This document shows positions 33,524 through 42,120 of a stretch of 64,000 nucleotides of DNA, in pieces (position 1 is the stretch's first letter; each line of letters opens with the position of its first letter). The DNA is from CAYZJB01 sp964602985 (GTDB taxonomy: Bacteria; CLD3; SB21). Where the stretch lies: contig CAZRTJ010000011.1 in NCBI GenBank assembly GCA_964602985.1, positions 40,171-104,170 of the forward strand, given 5' to 3'. The position numbers were made by a program, and so were the translations under genes. The notes beneath the pieces were generated by a model that was not told the DNA's origin, ran no database searches, and saw only the letters and a program-made list of their open reading frames with translations.

Positions 33524-34189
33524 ATGAACAGGTGGATGATCGGCCTGCTGGCTCTGCTGATCGCAATGCCTTCGGGATTTGCCCAAAAGGACAAGAAGAA
33601 GGACAAGGGAGAAAAGGAAGAGAAATTCGAAAAGACAGGCACGTCCGCGGATGCCTTCCTGAGGTCGGCATTCGATCTGGGCCAGGAGATGAAGAAATAC
33701 AATCGCTCCTATGAGGACGCTTCGTACTATGCGTATCTCTTGATTTCGAACCCCGCCGGAGCAGTGGGTCAGGATGCCGCCGCGCTTGTGACTGCGGGGC
33801 GGAGCGCCGGAACCCTGCCTGCCAAGGTGGATATCAAGTCTCTGAAAGACATGGCACAAAGCAAATCGGCGGACCTCAAAGCCATCAAAGACGCTGCCGT
33901 GAAGAACAGTCTGACGCAACTGGTGTCAAGCATTCAAGGTATGGTGGAGAGTCTGGGCAAGATGGGTCCTCAGGCCGCAACATTGATCGCGGAGGCGGCA
34001 GCGTTACCGTCCAAACTCGAAACCGAAATGACCGGTTTGAAGAAAGCCGGTCTTCCGAAGGTGCTGGGTCGCGTCAACGACGGCAAAAGCAACCTGACGA
34101 CGCTGCAGACGGAAGCCCCGGCGCTGGTGACGAATATCCAGGAACTGGTCGGCGTGCTGAGTCTGCTGGTCGAAATGATAGGATCGTAA
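33524..34189 (+). CDS. Secreted hypothetical protein within the nuo operon
   Basis: A 221-residue protein. The frame is open back to 33464, inside nuoD, but ATG 33524 has GGAG upstream and starts a signal peptide (MNRWMIGLLALLIAMPSGFA). A Lys/Glu-rich stretch (KDKKKDKGEKEEKFEKTG) follows, then Ala/Lys-rich helices with heptad-like spacing throughout. No family is recognised. It lies between nuoD and nuoE with tight spacing, so it is co-transcribed with complex I. A periplasmic scaffold or assembly role is only a guess. Confidence 0.75.
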   Translation: MNRWMIGLLALLIAMPSGFAQKDKKKDKGEKEEKFEKTGTSADAFLRSAFDLGQEMKKYNRSYEDASYYAYLLISNPAGAVGQDAAALVTAGRSAGTLPAKVDIKSLKDMAQSKSADLKAIKDAAVKNSLTQLVSSIQGMVESLGKMGPQAATLIAEAAALPSKLETEMTGLKKAGLPKVLGRVNDGKSNLTTLQTEAPALVTNIQELVGVLSLLVEMIGS

Positions 34190-34198
34190 GGATTGCCC

Positions 34199-34675
34199 AT
34201 GGAGTTTTCGGCGGAGACTTTGAAAGAGGTCGAGTGGACGATTTCGCGCTATCCGCGTAAGGAAGCGGCCATGTTGCCTGTACTGCATCTGGCCCAGAAA
34301 CAATTTGGATACATCTCGACAGATGTAATGGCATTGGTCGCCAAAACGCTGGACGTTCCCATTTCCCGCGTCCAGGATGTGGCGTCGTTCTACACGATGT
34401 ACCATCACCAGCCGGTGGGAAAATATCATATCCAGGTCTGTCACACGCTGGGGTGTGCGATCAACGGCGCGGCACAACTGGTGACCTATCTCGAAGAGAA
34501 ATGCGGTGTGAAGGTGAATGGTGGTATTTCGGCGGACGGGAAATTCTCCATCACGCGCGTCGATTGTCTTGGATCCTGCGGCACCGCGCCGATGATGCAG
34601 GTGAACGATGACTATTATGAGAATCTGACCAAAGTCCGCGTGGACGAATTGATCGCAAAGTGGAAGAACGGATAA
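34199..34675 (+). CDS. nuoE: NADH-quinone oxidoreductase subunit E
   Basis: A 158-residue 24-kDa-type subunit binding the off-path 2Fe-2S cluster N1a. Ligands: Cys81 and Cys86 (VCHTLGCAING) and Cys123 and Cys127 (VDCLGSCGTAP). The thioredoxin-like fold is preceded by a helical bundle with VQDVASFYTMY. AAGGA precedes ATG 34199; a TTG at 34193 is possible. The stop overlaps the nuoF start. Confidence 0.95.
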   Translation: MEFSAETLKEVEWTISRYPRKEAAMLPVLHLAQKQFGYISTDVMALVAKTLDVPISRVQDVASFYTMYHHQPVGKYHIQVCHTLGCAINGAAQLVTYLEEKCGVKVNGGISADGKFSITRVDCLGSCGTAPMMQVNDDYYENLTKVRVDELIAKWKNG

Positions 34676-35982
34676 TGGAAAAAGTCCTGACGAAACTGGT
34701 CGGTGTGTCCAATTCCCAACAGATCGACGTGTATCTGCAGAACGGCGGATACCAGGCCTTGCCCAAAGCGTTCAAAATGACGCCGGACGAATTGATCCAG
34801 ATGATGAAGGATTCCGGTGTGCGCGGACGCGGCGGTGCGGGATTCCCGACCGGGATGAAATGGAGTTTTCTCCCCAAGGACAATCCGAAACCGAGGTATC
34901 TGCTGTGCAATGCCGACGAGTCTGAGCCCGGGACATTCAAAGACCGTGTGATCATGGAGCAGGATCCGCATCAGCTGATCGAGGGGCTGGTGATTTCGTC
35001 GTTTGCCATTCAGGCGCATACGTGTTACATCTACATACGCGGCGAGTACGTGAATGGAGCGCGTGTCCTGCGCAAAGCGATCGATGAGGCGTACGCCAAG
35101 GGCTATCTTGGAAAAAATATTCTCAAAAGCGGTTTTGATCTGGATATCACCGTTCATCGCGGCGCCGGAGCGTACATCTGCGGCGAGGAAACCGGATTGA
35201 TCGAATCGCTGGAAGGCAAACGCGGTTGGCCTCGACTCAAACCGCCCTTCCCTGCAGTCTATGGAGTTTTCGGTTGTCCCACGATCGTAAACAATGTCGA
35301 GACGCTGGTGACGCCGGTTCACATCCTCAATCGCGGCGTGCAGTGGTGGAAAGACAACGAACCCAAACTCTACTGCATGAGCGGCCATCTGACCCGTCCC
35401 GGAGTATACGAGTCGCGAATCGGAACCAATCTGAAGGAATTGATTTACGGCGATGCCTATTGCCAGGGAATTCGAAAAGGCCGGAAATTGAAGGCCGTGA
35501 TTCCCGGCGGATCCTCCGTGCCGGTTCTGCGTGCCGACGAATGCGACGTGGCCATGGACTTTGACGCGCTGGCCAAGGTCGGCAGTGCGCTCGGTTCAGC
35601 CGGATGCATGGTCATGGACGAGACGACGTGCATGGTGAATGCGCTGTGGAATTTGCTGAAATTTTACGCGCATGAGTCGTGCGGTCAGTGCACGCCATGT
35701 CGCGAAGGGACGCACTGGCTGGAAATGATTTTGGGTCGTTTGGAAACGGGCAAAGGCCGCATGGAAGACCTCGATCTGATGCTCGAGACCGCCAACAACA
35801 TCGCCGGACGCACGATTTGTCCGCTGGGGGACGCGGCGGCGTGGCCGGTCGCGGGTCTGCCGGACCGCAACAAAGGCGGCGATCTGAACGGCCAGAGTTT
35901 TGTGAACAAGTTCCGGGACGAGTTTGAATACCACGTGACGAATAAAAAGTGCATGGTGACCATTCCTCACGAGTGGAGCTAA
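34675..35982 (+). CDS. nuoF: NADH-quinone oxidoreductase subunit F
   Basis: A 435-residue 51-kDa-type subunit that binds NADH, FMN and 4Fe-4S cluster N3. Landmarks: GRGGAGFPTGMKWSF (FMN/NADH loop), CNADESEPGTFKDR, GAGAYICGEETGLIESLEG, and the cluster motif ESCGQCTPCREG with a later TICPLGDAAAWP Cys. ATG 34675 overlaps the nuoE stop (TAATG). The presence of E, F and G implies an NADH-oxidising complex. Confidence 0.96.
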   Translation: MEKVLTKLVGVSNSQQIDVYLQNGGYQALPKAFKMTPDELIQMMKDSGVRGRGGAGFPTGMKWSFLPKDNPKPRYLLCNADESEPGTFKDRVIMEQDPHQLIEGLVISSFAIQAHTCYIYIRGEYVNGARVLRKAIDEAYAKGYLGKNILKSGFDLDITVHRGAGAYICGEETGLIESLEGKRGWPRLKPPFPAVYGVFGCPTIVNNVETLVTPVHILNRGVQWWKDNEPKLYCMSGHLTRPGVYESRIGTNLKELIYGDAYCQGIRKGRKLKAVIPGGSSVPVLRADECDVAMDFDALAKVGSALGSAGCMVMDETTCMVNALWNLLKFYAHESCGQCTPCREGTHWLEMILGRLETGKGRMEDLDLMLETANNIAGRTICPLGDAAAWPVAGLPDRNKGGDLNGQSFVNKFRDEFEYHVTNKKCMVTIPHEWS

Positions 35983-35993
35983 AGGAACCGAAG

Positions 35994-37592
35994 ATGCCAT
36001 TGATCAAGATCAACGATCGGGAAGTCGAAATTCAGAAGAACGAAACGGTATTCAATGCGGCCGCGCGGGTTGGAATCGAAATTCCGTTTTACTGCTATCA
36101 TCCCGGACTGAAAATCGTCGCCAGTTGTCGTATGTGTCTGGTGGAAATGATCGGCATGCCGAAACTGATGCCCGGATGTTCGACGACGGTCGCTGAACTC
36201 CCGCCGGGAAAGAAATTGGAAGACAAATACGATGCGATTGTTTTGACCGAAAGCGAAAAGGTCAAGACCGCCCGCGCCGCCGTGCTCGAGTTTCTCCTCC
36301 TCAATCACCCCATCGACTGCCCTATCTGCGACAAAGCCGGCGAATGCAAACTCCAGGATTATTCATACGAGCACGGACGGGACTATTCGCGGTTTGTCGA
36401 GACAAAGAAAGTTCCGCGCAAACGTGATCTCGGACCGACCATCATGCTGTATCCGTCCCGGTGTATCATGTGCTCGCGATGCGTGCGCTTTTGCGAAGAG
36501 ATTTCCGGTACCGAGGAGCTGAAGGTCCGCCTGCGAGGATCGCGCGAGGAGATCGACATCGTCCCCGGTCATCCGCTGAACAATAAAATGATGGGCAACG
36601 TCGTGGATCTTTGTCCCGTCGGCTGCCTGATCGACCGGAACGAAAAATTTGAAGGTCGCGTGTGGAATTTCGTCCAGACCGATTCGGTGTGCCCCGGATG
36701 CAGCAAGGGCTGTAACATTGTGCTGGACGTGATGAAACATCAGAAATTGAATCTCGAAGAGAACGTCGACCGAGTCTACCGAATCCGGCCGCGTGAAAAC
36801 ATGGACGTCAACCAGTGGTGGATTTGTGACGACGGCCGGTATTATTTGGAGCCGTTCAAGGCCCGCAAGCGAATCGTGGTGCCTGCGATCCGACCGACCG
36901 ACAAGGCAGTCGACGCCACGTGGGCCGAGGCGCTCGCCATCGCTATTGAAAAGATCAAGTCCGTGCCGCCGTCGGATGTGTCGCTGGTGGCCAGTCCGTA
37001 TGCAAGCAATGAAGAGAATTATCTGTTGATGAAACTGGCCCGGGCGTGCGGATTTCAATTGACGTTGCAAAGTCCAATGCTGGGAGAATCGCAATCGTTC
37101 CAAACGGCGGCGAACAAATATCCGTTCACGATCGAAGCGGAAAAAGCTCCGAATTTCCGCGGCGCCAAGGACGTGACGGGACTGAAATCCTCCTCCACGG
37201 AGGGACCGCGAAAGGTGATGCTGATGCTGCATCCGGCAGATTCTGAGCAACCGTTGAAGGCGGGCGGCTTGATCGCCGTGTGCTCGTTTGAAAATCCCAT
37301 CACGGAAATAGCCGATGTGATGCTGCCCGGCGCTCTGTTTACGGAGACGAGCGGTACGTTTACGAACAAGGACGGAAGGGTTCAGAAATTTAACAAGGCG
37401 ATCGAACCGCTGGGCGAGGCCCGCGCGGCCTGGCAGATCCTGGCCGATCTCGCGCACGGTCTTGGACACGAATGGTCCTATACCTGTCTCGAGGACGTGG
37501 CCCGGGAGATGATCGGTTCGGTGTATCCGGGATACGATGCCGCGGCGCTGTACCCTCAGCCGGTATGGGTGGAGGAGCAGAGCGTTGTTTAA
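35994..37592 (+). CDS. nuoG: NADH-quinone oxidoreductase subunit G (short form)
   Basis: A 532-residue subunit. The 2Fe-2S domain has Cys34, Cys45, Cys48 and Cys62. Then come the His-Cys3 cluster region (CPICDKAGECKLQDYSYEHG), the 2x4Fe-4S domain (SRCIMCSRCVRFCEE, LCPVGCLID) and a CPGCSKGCNI site at the start of the molybdopterin-like domain. That last domain is shortened compared with 700-900-residue homologues, but still contains the FENPITEIADVMLPG and TSGTFTNKDGRVQ blocks. ATG 35994 follows GGAACCGAAG. Confidence 0.94.
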   Translation: MPLIKINDREVEIQKNETVFNAAARVGIEIPFYCYHPGLKIVASCRMCLVEMIGMPKLMPGCSTTVAELPPGKKLEDKYDAIVLTESEKVKTARAAVLEFLLLNHPIDCPICDKAGECKLQDYSYEHGRDYSRFVETKKVPRKRDLGPTIMLYPSRCIMCSRCVRFCEEISGTEELKVRLRGSREEIDIVPGHPLNNKMMGNVVDLCPVGCLIDRNEKFEGRVWNFVQTDSVCPGCSKGCNIVLDVMKHQKLNLEENVDRVYRIRPRENMDVNQWWICDDGRYYLEPFKARKRIVVPAIRPTDKAVDATWAEALAIAIEKIKSVPPSDVSLVASPYASNEENYLLMKLARACGFQLTLQSPMLGESQSFQTAANKYPFTIEAEKAPNFRGAKDVTGLKSSSTEGPRKVMLMLHPADSEQPLKAGGLIAVCSFENPITEIADVMLPGALFTETSGTFTNKDGRVQKFNKAIEPLGEARAAWQILADLAHGLGHEWSYTCLEDVAREMIGSVYPGYDAAALYPQPVWVEEQSVV

Positions 37593-37613
37593 CTGTTGGA
37601 ATCGGTGAGTCGT

Positions 37614-38621
37614 ATGGAAGCGTTTTTGCCCTATCTCTTCATTGCGATCCTGGTCGCTCTGTACCTGGCGACGGTGCCGATCATGATCTGGGTCGAGCGA
37701 AAGGTCAGCGCATGGATTCAGTACCGTGTAGGACCGAATCGTGTCGGGCCGATCGGTTTGTTTCAGCCGATTGCGGACGCTCTCAAGATGTTTTCGAAAG
37801 AGGATGTGATCCCGTACCACGTGAACAAGTGGCTGTATGTTTTCGCGCCTGCGCTCATGGTCTTCCCGGCGTTTTTCGTCGTGGGCGTGATTCCGGTAGG
37901 CGTGCTGACCTTGGGAGGTCGGGAGATCGTCATCCAGATTGCCCATACCAACGTGGGTGTGCTGTATGTCCTCGCGGTCTCTTCTTTGGCCGTCTACAGC
38001 ATTACTTTTGGCGCCTGGGCATCCAATAATAAATATTCGCTGTTCGGCGGACTGCGGTCAGCCGCACAGATGGTCAGTTACGAGTTACCGATGGGATTGG
38101 CTGTGCTCGGAATGGTGATGCTGACTGGATCGCTTCAGATTGAGGAAATTGTTCGGTTTCAGCAAAGCACGTACTGGGGGATTATCCTCATGCCGGTCGG
38201 AGCGTTGGTTTTTATTACGACCGCGTTTGCCGAAACCAACCGATTGCCTTTCGATCTGACCGAAGCCGAATCGGAACTCGTCGGCGGGTACCACACGGAA
38301 TATAGTTCGCTGAAATTCGGCATGTTTTTTCTGGGTGAGTATTGCAACATGCTGACGGCGTCGTACATGATCACATGTCTCTTTCTGGGTGGTTGGCATG
38401 TTCCCTTTCTGGGTTCGCTGGGATTGGATCAGCTGACCGTGGAGATCATCCAGATCGCGGCGTTTGCCGCCAAGGTTGTCTTCCTGATGTTCTTTTTTGT
38501 GTGGGTGCGGTGGACGATGCCCCGCTTTCGGTACGATCAGTTGATGAATTTCGGTTGGAAAAAACTGATACCGCTTGCGCTGGGCAATCTCGTGGTCTAT
38601 GCCGTCATCATGGCGTTGTAA
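37614..38621 (+). CDS. nuoH: NADH-quinone oxidoreductase subunit H
   Basis: A 335-residue membrane subunit with about eight helices at the junction of the two arms. Landmarks: WVERKVSAWIQYRVGPNRVG, LFQPIADALKMFSKED, SAAQMVSYELPMGLA, and AFAETNRLPFDLTEAESELV (acidic quinone-channel loop). ATG 37614 is preferred to a TTG at 37596 because the family start is short. Confidence 0.96.
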   Translation: MEAFLPYLFIAILVALYLATVPIMIWVERKVSAWIQYRVGPNRVGPIGLFQPIADALKMFSKEDVIPYHVNKWLYVFAPALMVFPAFFVVGVIPVGVLTLGGREIVIQIAHTNVGVLYVLAVSSLAVYSITFGAWASNNKYSLFGGLRSAAQMVSYELPMGLAVLGMVMLTGSLQIEEIVRFQQSTYWGIILMPVGALVFITTAFAETNRLPFDLTEAESELVGGYHTEYSSLKFGMFFLGEYCNMLTASYMITCLFLGGWHVPFLGSLGLDQLTVEIIQIAAFAAKVVFLMFFFVWVRWTMPRFRYDQLMNFGWKKLIPLALGNLVVYAVIMAL

Positions 38622-38634
38622 GGAAGGATAAGGT

Positions 38635-39246
38635 ATGGCCGTTTCCGTCGTCAATGTTTCGGTGCCGAGAGGAAAAAGCTGGGTCGACCAGACATACGTG
38701 ATTCCCCTCATGAAAGGGCTGTGGATCACGATCCGGCACATGTTCAAGCGCAAGCAGGTCATGAATTACCCGGAAGAAAAGAAAGTTCTTCCGCCGAATT
38801 ATCGCGGGCTTCATATGCTGACGCGGGACGAGCAAGGACGAGAGAAATGCGTCGCATGCGAAATGTGTTCGACCGCCTGTCCGGCAGACTGCATCCGCAT
38901 TGTCGCCAACGATTCGGGTACGTCCTGGTCGGATGGGGATGAGAATCGCGAGAAACATCCGATCGTTTTTGAGATCGACGAACTCCGATGCATCTTCTGC
39001 GGCATGTGTGTCGAGGCCTGTCCGGAAGACGCCATAGATATGACCGACATGCACAATCTGGCCGACTATACGCGCGCGGATTTTGTGTACAACAAAGAGC
39101 GTCTCCTCCAAGTGTATGACGAGTACGTAAAGCGCCATCCAGAGCGAGCCGCGCGCCGGGATCGCCAACACAAGGCGATGCGTTTTTCGAGTTACTTCAC
39201 GGTGTCGAGCGTCGAACACGACAAAACCCATCAAGGGGCGCACTAG
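38635..39246 (+). CDS. nuoI: NADH-quinone oxidoreductase subunit I
   Basis: A 203-residue ferredoxin-like subunit carrying clusters N6a and N6b. The two motifs are CVACEMCSTACPADCIRI and CIFCGMCVEACPEDAI, the second followed by the usual VEACPxDAI context. An N-terminal amphipathic segment (GLWITIRHMFKRKQV) anchors it to the membrane. The C-terminal ~45 residues are a basic tail. Confidence 0.96.
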   Translation: MAVSVVNVSVPRGKSWVDQTYVIPLMKGLWITIRHMFKRKQVMNYPEEKKVLPPNYRGLHMLTRDEQGREKCVACEMCSTACPADCIRIVANDSGTSWSDGDENREKHPIVFEIDELRCIFCGMCVEACPEDAIDMTDMHNLADYTRADFVYNKERLLQVYDEYVKRHPERAARRDRQHKAMRFSSYFTVSSVEHDKTHQGAH

Positions 39247-39249
39247 CGT

Positions 39250-39789
39250 ATGGAAACTTTGCTACAGAATTTTCTGGTCAACCCCGTCTTCTACATTTTT
39301 GCCACACTGGCCGTCTTGCTGGCCGTCTTCATGATCACGATGAAGAATCCCGTGTACTCTGCGATTTGCCTGGTGTTGGCGTTCTTCTGCTTGAGTGTCA
39401 TTTACATTACTCTCGAGGCGGAGTTTATTGCGGCCATCCAGGTGCTGGTGTACACGGGCGCCATCATGGTGTTGTTCCTGTTTGTCATCATGCTTCTGAA
39501 TCTCGGCAAAGATGCGGAACTGACGGAATATTCCGGGCCCATGCGTTATTTGTCGATTCTGGTGGGATTCGCGTTGCTGATTCAGATCGGCGTCGCCGCG
39601 AAGAGCGTCCTGTTCAATCTCGGCGAGAAGGGTGTCCATCCCATTGAGATGGTTCGACAGGTTGGAAATACCGAAGTGATTGCGTCGGTTTTGTTTTCGA
39701 AATATCTGTATCCGTTCGAACTGGCTTCGATTCTGCTTTTGCTGGGCATGGTCGGGGCGATTGTGATTTCGAGAAAGAGGACGGATTAA
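39250..39789 (+). CDS. nuoJ: NADH-quinone oxidoreductase subunit J
   Basis: A 179-residue membrane subunit with five helices. It shows the family block EAEFIAAIQVLVYTGAIMVL (the pi-bulge helix that gates proton transfer) and FVIMLLNL. It starts 3 bases after nuoI. The C-terminal helix ends in VISRKRTD. Confidence 0.94.
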   Translation: METLLQNFLVNPVFYIFATLAVLLAVFMITMKNPVYSAICLVLAFFCLSVIYITLEAEFIAAIQVLVYTGAIMVLFLFVIMLLNLGKDAELTEYSGPMRYLSILVGFALLIQIGVAAKSVLFNLGEKGVHPIEMVRQVGNTEVIASVLFSKYLYPFELASILLLLGMVGAIVISRKRTD

Positions 39790-39820
39790 TGTTGATCTGG
39801 CAACCCTTGGCGGAGCATGT

Positions 39821-40123
39821 ATGGTTCCTCTAGCGCATTATTTGGTATTCACGGCAATCCTGTTTTCGTTGGGCGTCATCGGCGTGTTGACGCGCCGGAA
39901 CGCCATTATCGTCTTCATGTGCATTGAACTCATGCTCAACTCGGTCAACCTGAGTCTGGTGGCGTTTGCCCGGTTCCTGGATTCGATGGACGGCCAGGTG
40001 TCGGTGTTCCTGGTGATGACCGTGGCCGCCGCGGAGGTCGCGGTGGGTCTGGCATTGATTGTGGCGATCTTCCGCAAGAAGGACACGATCCAGATCGACG
40101 AAATGCACATGATGCAAGGATAG
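39821..40123 (+). CDS. nuoK: NADH-quinone oxidoreductase subunit K
   Basis: A 100-residue three-helix membrane subunit. Conserved features: RRNAIIVFMCIELMLNSVNL with the membrane Glu of helix 2, and the VAAAEVAVGLALIVAIFR helix with the second Glu. GGAG stands upstream of ATG 39821. A 14-codon frame of no evident meaning lies between nuoJ and nuoK. Confidence 0.95.
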   Translation: MVPLAHYLVFTAILFSLGVIGVLTRRNAIIVFMCIELMLNSVNLSLVAFARFLDSMDGQVSVFLVMTVAAAEVAVGLALIVAIFRKKDTIQIDEMHMMQG

Positions 40124-40133
40124 GGAGTTTGCG

Positions 40134-42113
40134 ATGGAAATGATCGTCCTACTGATTCCACTGATTCCCCTTGCGGGCGCCGTTGTGAACGTGTTTTTCG
40201 GACGCATGGCCGAAAAGGGCGGACACGACGGACACGGACGGCCGATTGCAGGTTATCTGGCTTGTTTGATGGTGTTGGCGTCGTTTGTTTTGTCGATCGT
40301 CGTTTTCCTCGAGGTTCTCGAAGGCAAGACGATCAACCACGACTATTTCGAGTGGGTGGTGGCGGGCACCTTCCGTGCGACGTTCGGATTCCTGATCGAT
40401 CCGCTGGCGACGGTGATGTTGCTGGTGGTGACGGGCGTTGGATTTCTCATTCACGTGTATTCGCTCGGGTATATGGCCCACGATCCGGACCGGCCAAGAT
40501 TTTTCACATATCTGAATCTCTTCATCTTCTCCATGCTCATGCTGGTCATGGGCAATAACCTGCTTGTCATGTTTTTCGGGTGGGAGGCGGTCGGTTTGTG
40601 CTCGTACCTGCTGATCGGATATTACTACAAGAAGCAATCCGCGACCGACGCCGGTAAGAAGGCGTTCATTGTGAACCGGATCGGCGATTTCGGATTTGGT
40701 CTGGGGATTTTTCTCGCGTTCGGTACACTCGGTTCGATTCACTTCACGGACATGTGGGTAAAGCTCGGACAGATCGATCAGTTTGCTGTGGCGGGCACGA
40801 TCACTGCAATCGGGATGCTGCTTTTTATCGGGGCGATGGGCAAATCGGCGCAGATTCCGCTGTATGTGTGGTTGCCGGACGCAATGGAAGGTCCGACGCC
40901 CGTGTCGGCGTTGATACATGCCGCGACGATGGTGACCGCCGGCGTCTTTATGGTTGCGCGATGCAATCCGATTTTTTCGTTTGACGTCGGACCGGCGGGC
41001 GAGATCCTGGGGATGACAGCGGGCGATCTGGTGACGTACACCGGATGTGCGACGGCATTGTTTGCGGCGACAATCGGACTGGTGCAGACCGATATCAAGC
41101 GCGTTCTTGCGTATTCGACCGTCAGCCAGCTTGGCTACATGTTCATCGGCGTCGGCGTGGGCGCCTATGCGGCGGGCGTATTTCATCTCGTCACGCACGC
41201 CTTCTTCAAAGCGCTGCTGTTCCTCGGCTCGGGCAGTGTCATTCACATCATGGAGCATGGATTTCACAAGGCCGGCATTCCCGACGACCCGCAGGATATC
41301 CGCAACATGGGTGGTCTGCGGCACAAGGCGAAGCTGACGACGTTTACCTTCCTTGCCGGTTGGCTCGCCATCAGCGGAATTCCCGGATTCTCGGGATTTT
41401 TCAGCAAGGACGAGATTCTCTCCTCGGCGTACAGCGCCGGATACAACGGTGTCTTCTGGCTGGGTCTGACCGGAGCGGTTCTGACGGCATTCTATATGTC
41501 GCGATTGGTTTTTCTCACGTTTTTTGGAGAAAGTCGCGCCAAGCCAGCCGCGCAAGAACACCTGCACGAATCCGCTTCCACGATGACGATTCCGCTGGCG
41601 ATTCTGGCCGTGCTGTCCGTCTTCGGCGGATTCATTGGAATTCCCGAAGCGATGGGAGGCTCCAACTGGTTTGGACATTATCTGGCGCCGACGGTGGGTG
41701 CGCACGGCGGTGGCGAAGGCCATCATGGGCTGAGTCATGGCGTGCTGATCGGCTTGTCGATCGCGGCGGGAGTCGTGGGTATTCTCGTTGCATGGATGAT
41801 GTATTTCAGGCAAAGTCCCAATCCGGACAATCTCGCCGCGAATTACCAGCCGATTTACAAAACGCTGTTGCGGAAATATTACGTGGATGAAGCCTACCAC
41901 GCGCTGATTGTCGCCCCGATCCATTGGATGTCGGATCGTGTCTTCTGGAAAGTCGTTGACATCAGGATCATCGATGGTCTCATCCAGACCGCGGCGGTGA
42001 CCACGGATATTCTCGGCCGCATTCTGCGGCTGTTCCAGACCGGCTACGTGCAGACGTATGCCTTTTTCATCTCGCTCGGCCTTGCGCTGGTGATTTACTA
42101 TCTGATGAAGTGA
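40134..42113 (+). CDS. nuoL: NADH-quinone oxidoreductase subunit L
   Basis: A 659-residue antiporter-like proton-pumping subunit with the long C-terminal lateral helix. Landmarks: MFFGWEAVGLCSYLLIGYYY (helix-5 Glu), GKSAQIPLYVWLPDAMEGPT (helix-7 Lys), VSALIHAATMVTAGV, and HAFFKALLFLGSGSVIH. A His/Gly-rich loop (GAHGGGEGHHGLSHG) precedes the lateral-helix region. Confidence 0.96.
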   Translation: MEMIVLLIPLIPLAGAVVNVFFGRMAEKGGHDGHGRPIAGYLACLMVLASFVLSIVVFLEVLEGKTINHDYFEWVVAGTFRATFGFLIDPLATVMLLVVTGVGFLIHVYSLGYMAHDPDRPRFFTYLNLFIFSMLMLVMGNNLLVMFFGWEAVGLCSYLLIGYYYKKQSATDAGKKAFIVNRIGDFGFGLGIFLAFGTLGSIHFTDMWVKLGQIDQFAVAGTITAIGMLLFIGAMGKSAQIPLYVWLPDAMEGPTPVSALIHAATMVTAGVFMVARCNPIFSFDVGPAGEILGMTAGDLVTYTGCATALFAATIGLVQTDIKRVLAYSTVSQLGYMFIGVGVGAYAAGVFHLVTHAFFKALLFLGSGSVIHIMEHGFHKAGIPDDPQDIRNMGGLRHKAKLTTFTFLAGWLAISGIPGFSGFFSKDEILSSAYSAGYNGVFWLGLTGAVLTAFYMSRLVFLTFFGESRAKPAAQEHLHESASTMTIPLAILAVLSVFGGFIGIPEAMGGSNWFGHYLAPTVGAHGGGEGHHGLSHGVLIGLSIAAGVVGILVAWMMYFRQSPNPDNLAANYQPIYKTLLRKYYVDEAYHALIVAPIHWMSDRVFWKVVDIRIIDGLIQTAAVTTDILGRILRLFQTGYVQTYAFFISLGLALVIYYLMK

Positions 42114-42120
42114 GGTAGGC

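Noticed and set aside
36363..37946. 527-codon open frame on the minus strand across nuoG and nuoH
   Set aside because: Antisense shadow of strongly conserved complex I genes; its composition (Arg, His, Gln, Asp rich) is typical of reverse-frame translation in G+C-rich DNA.
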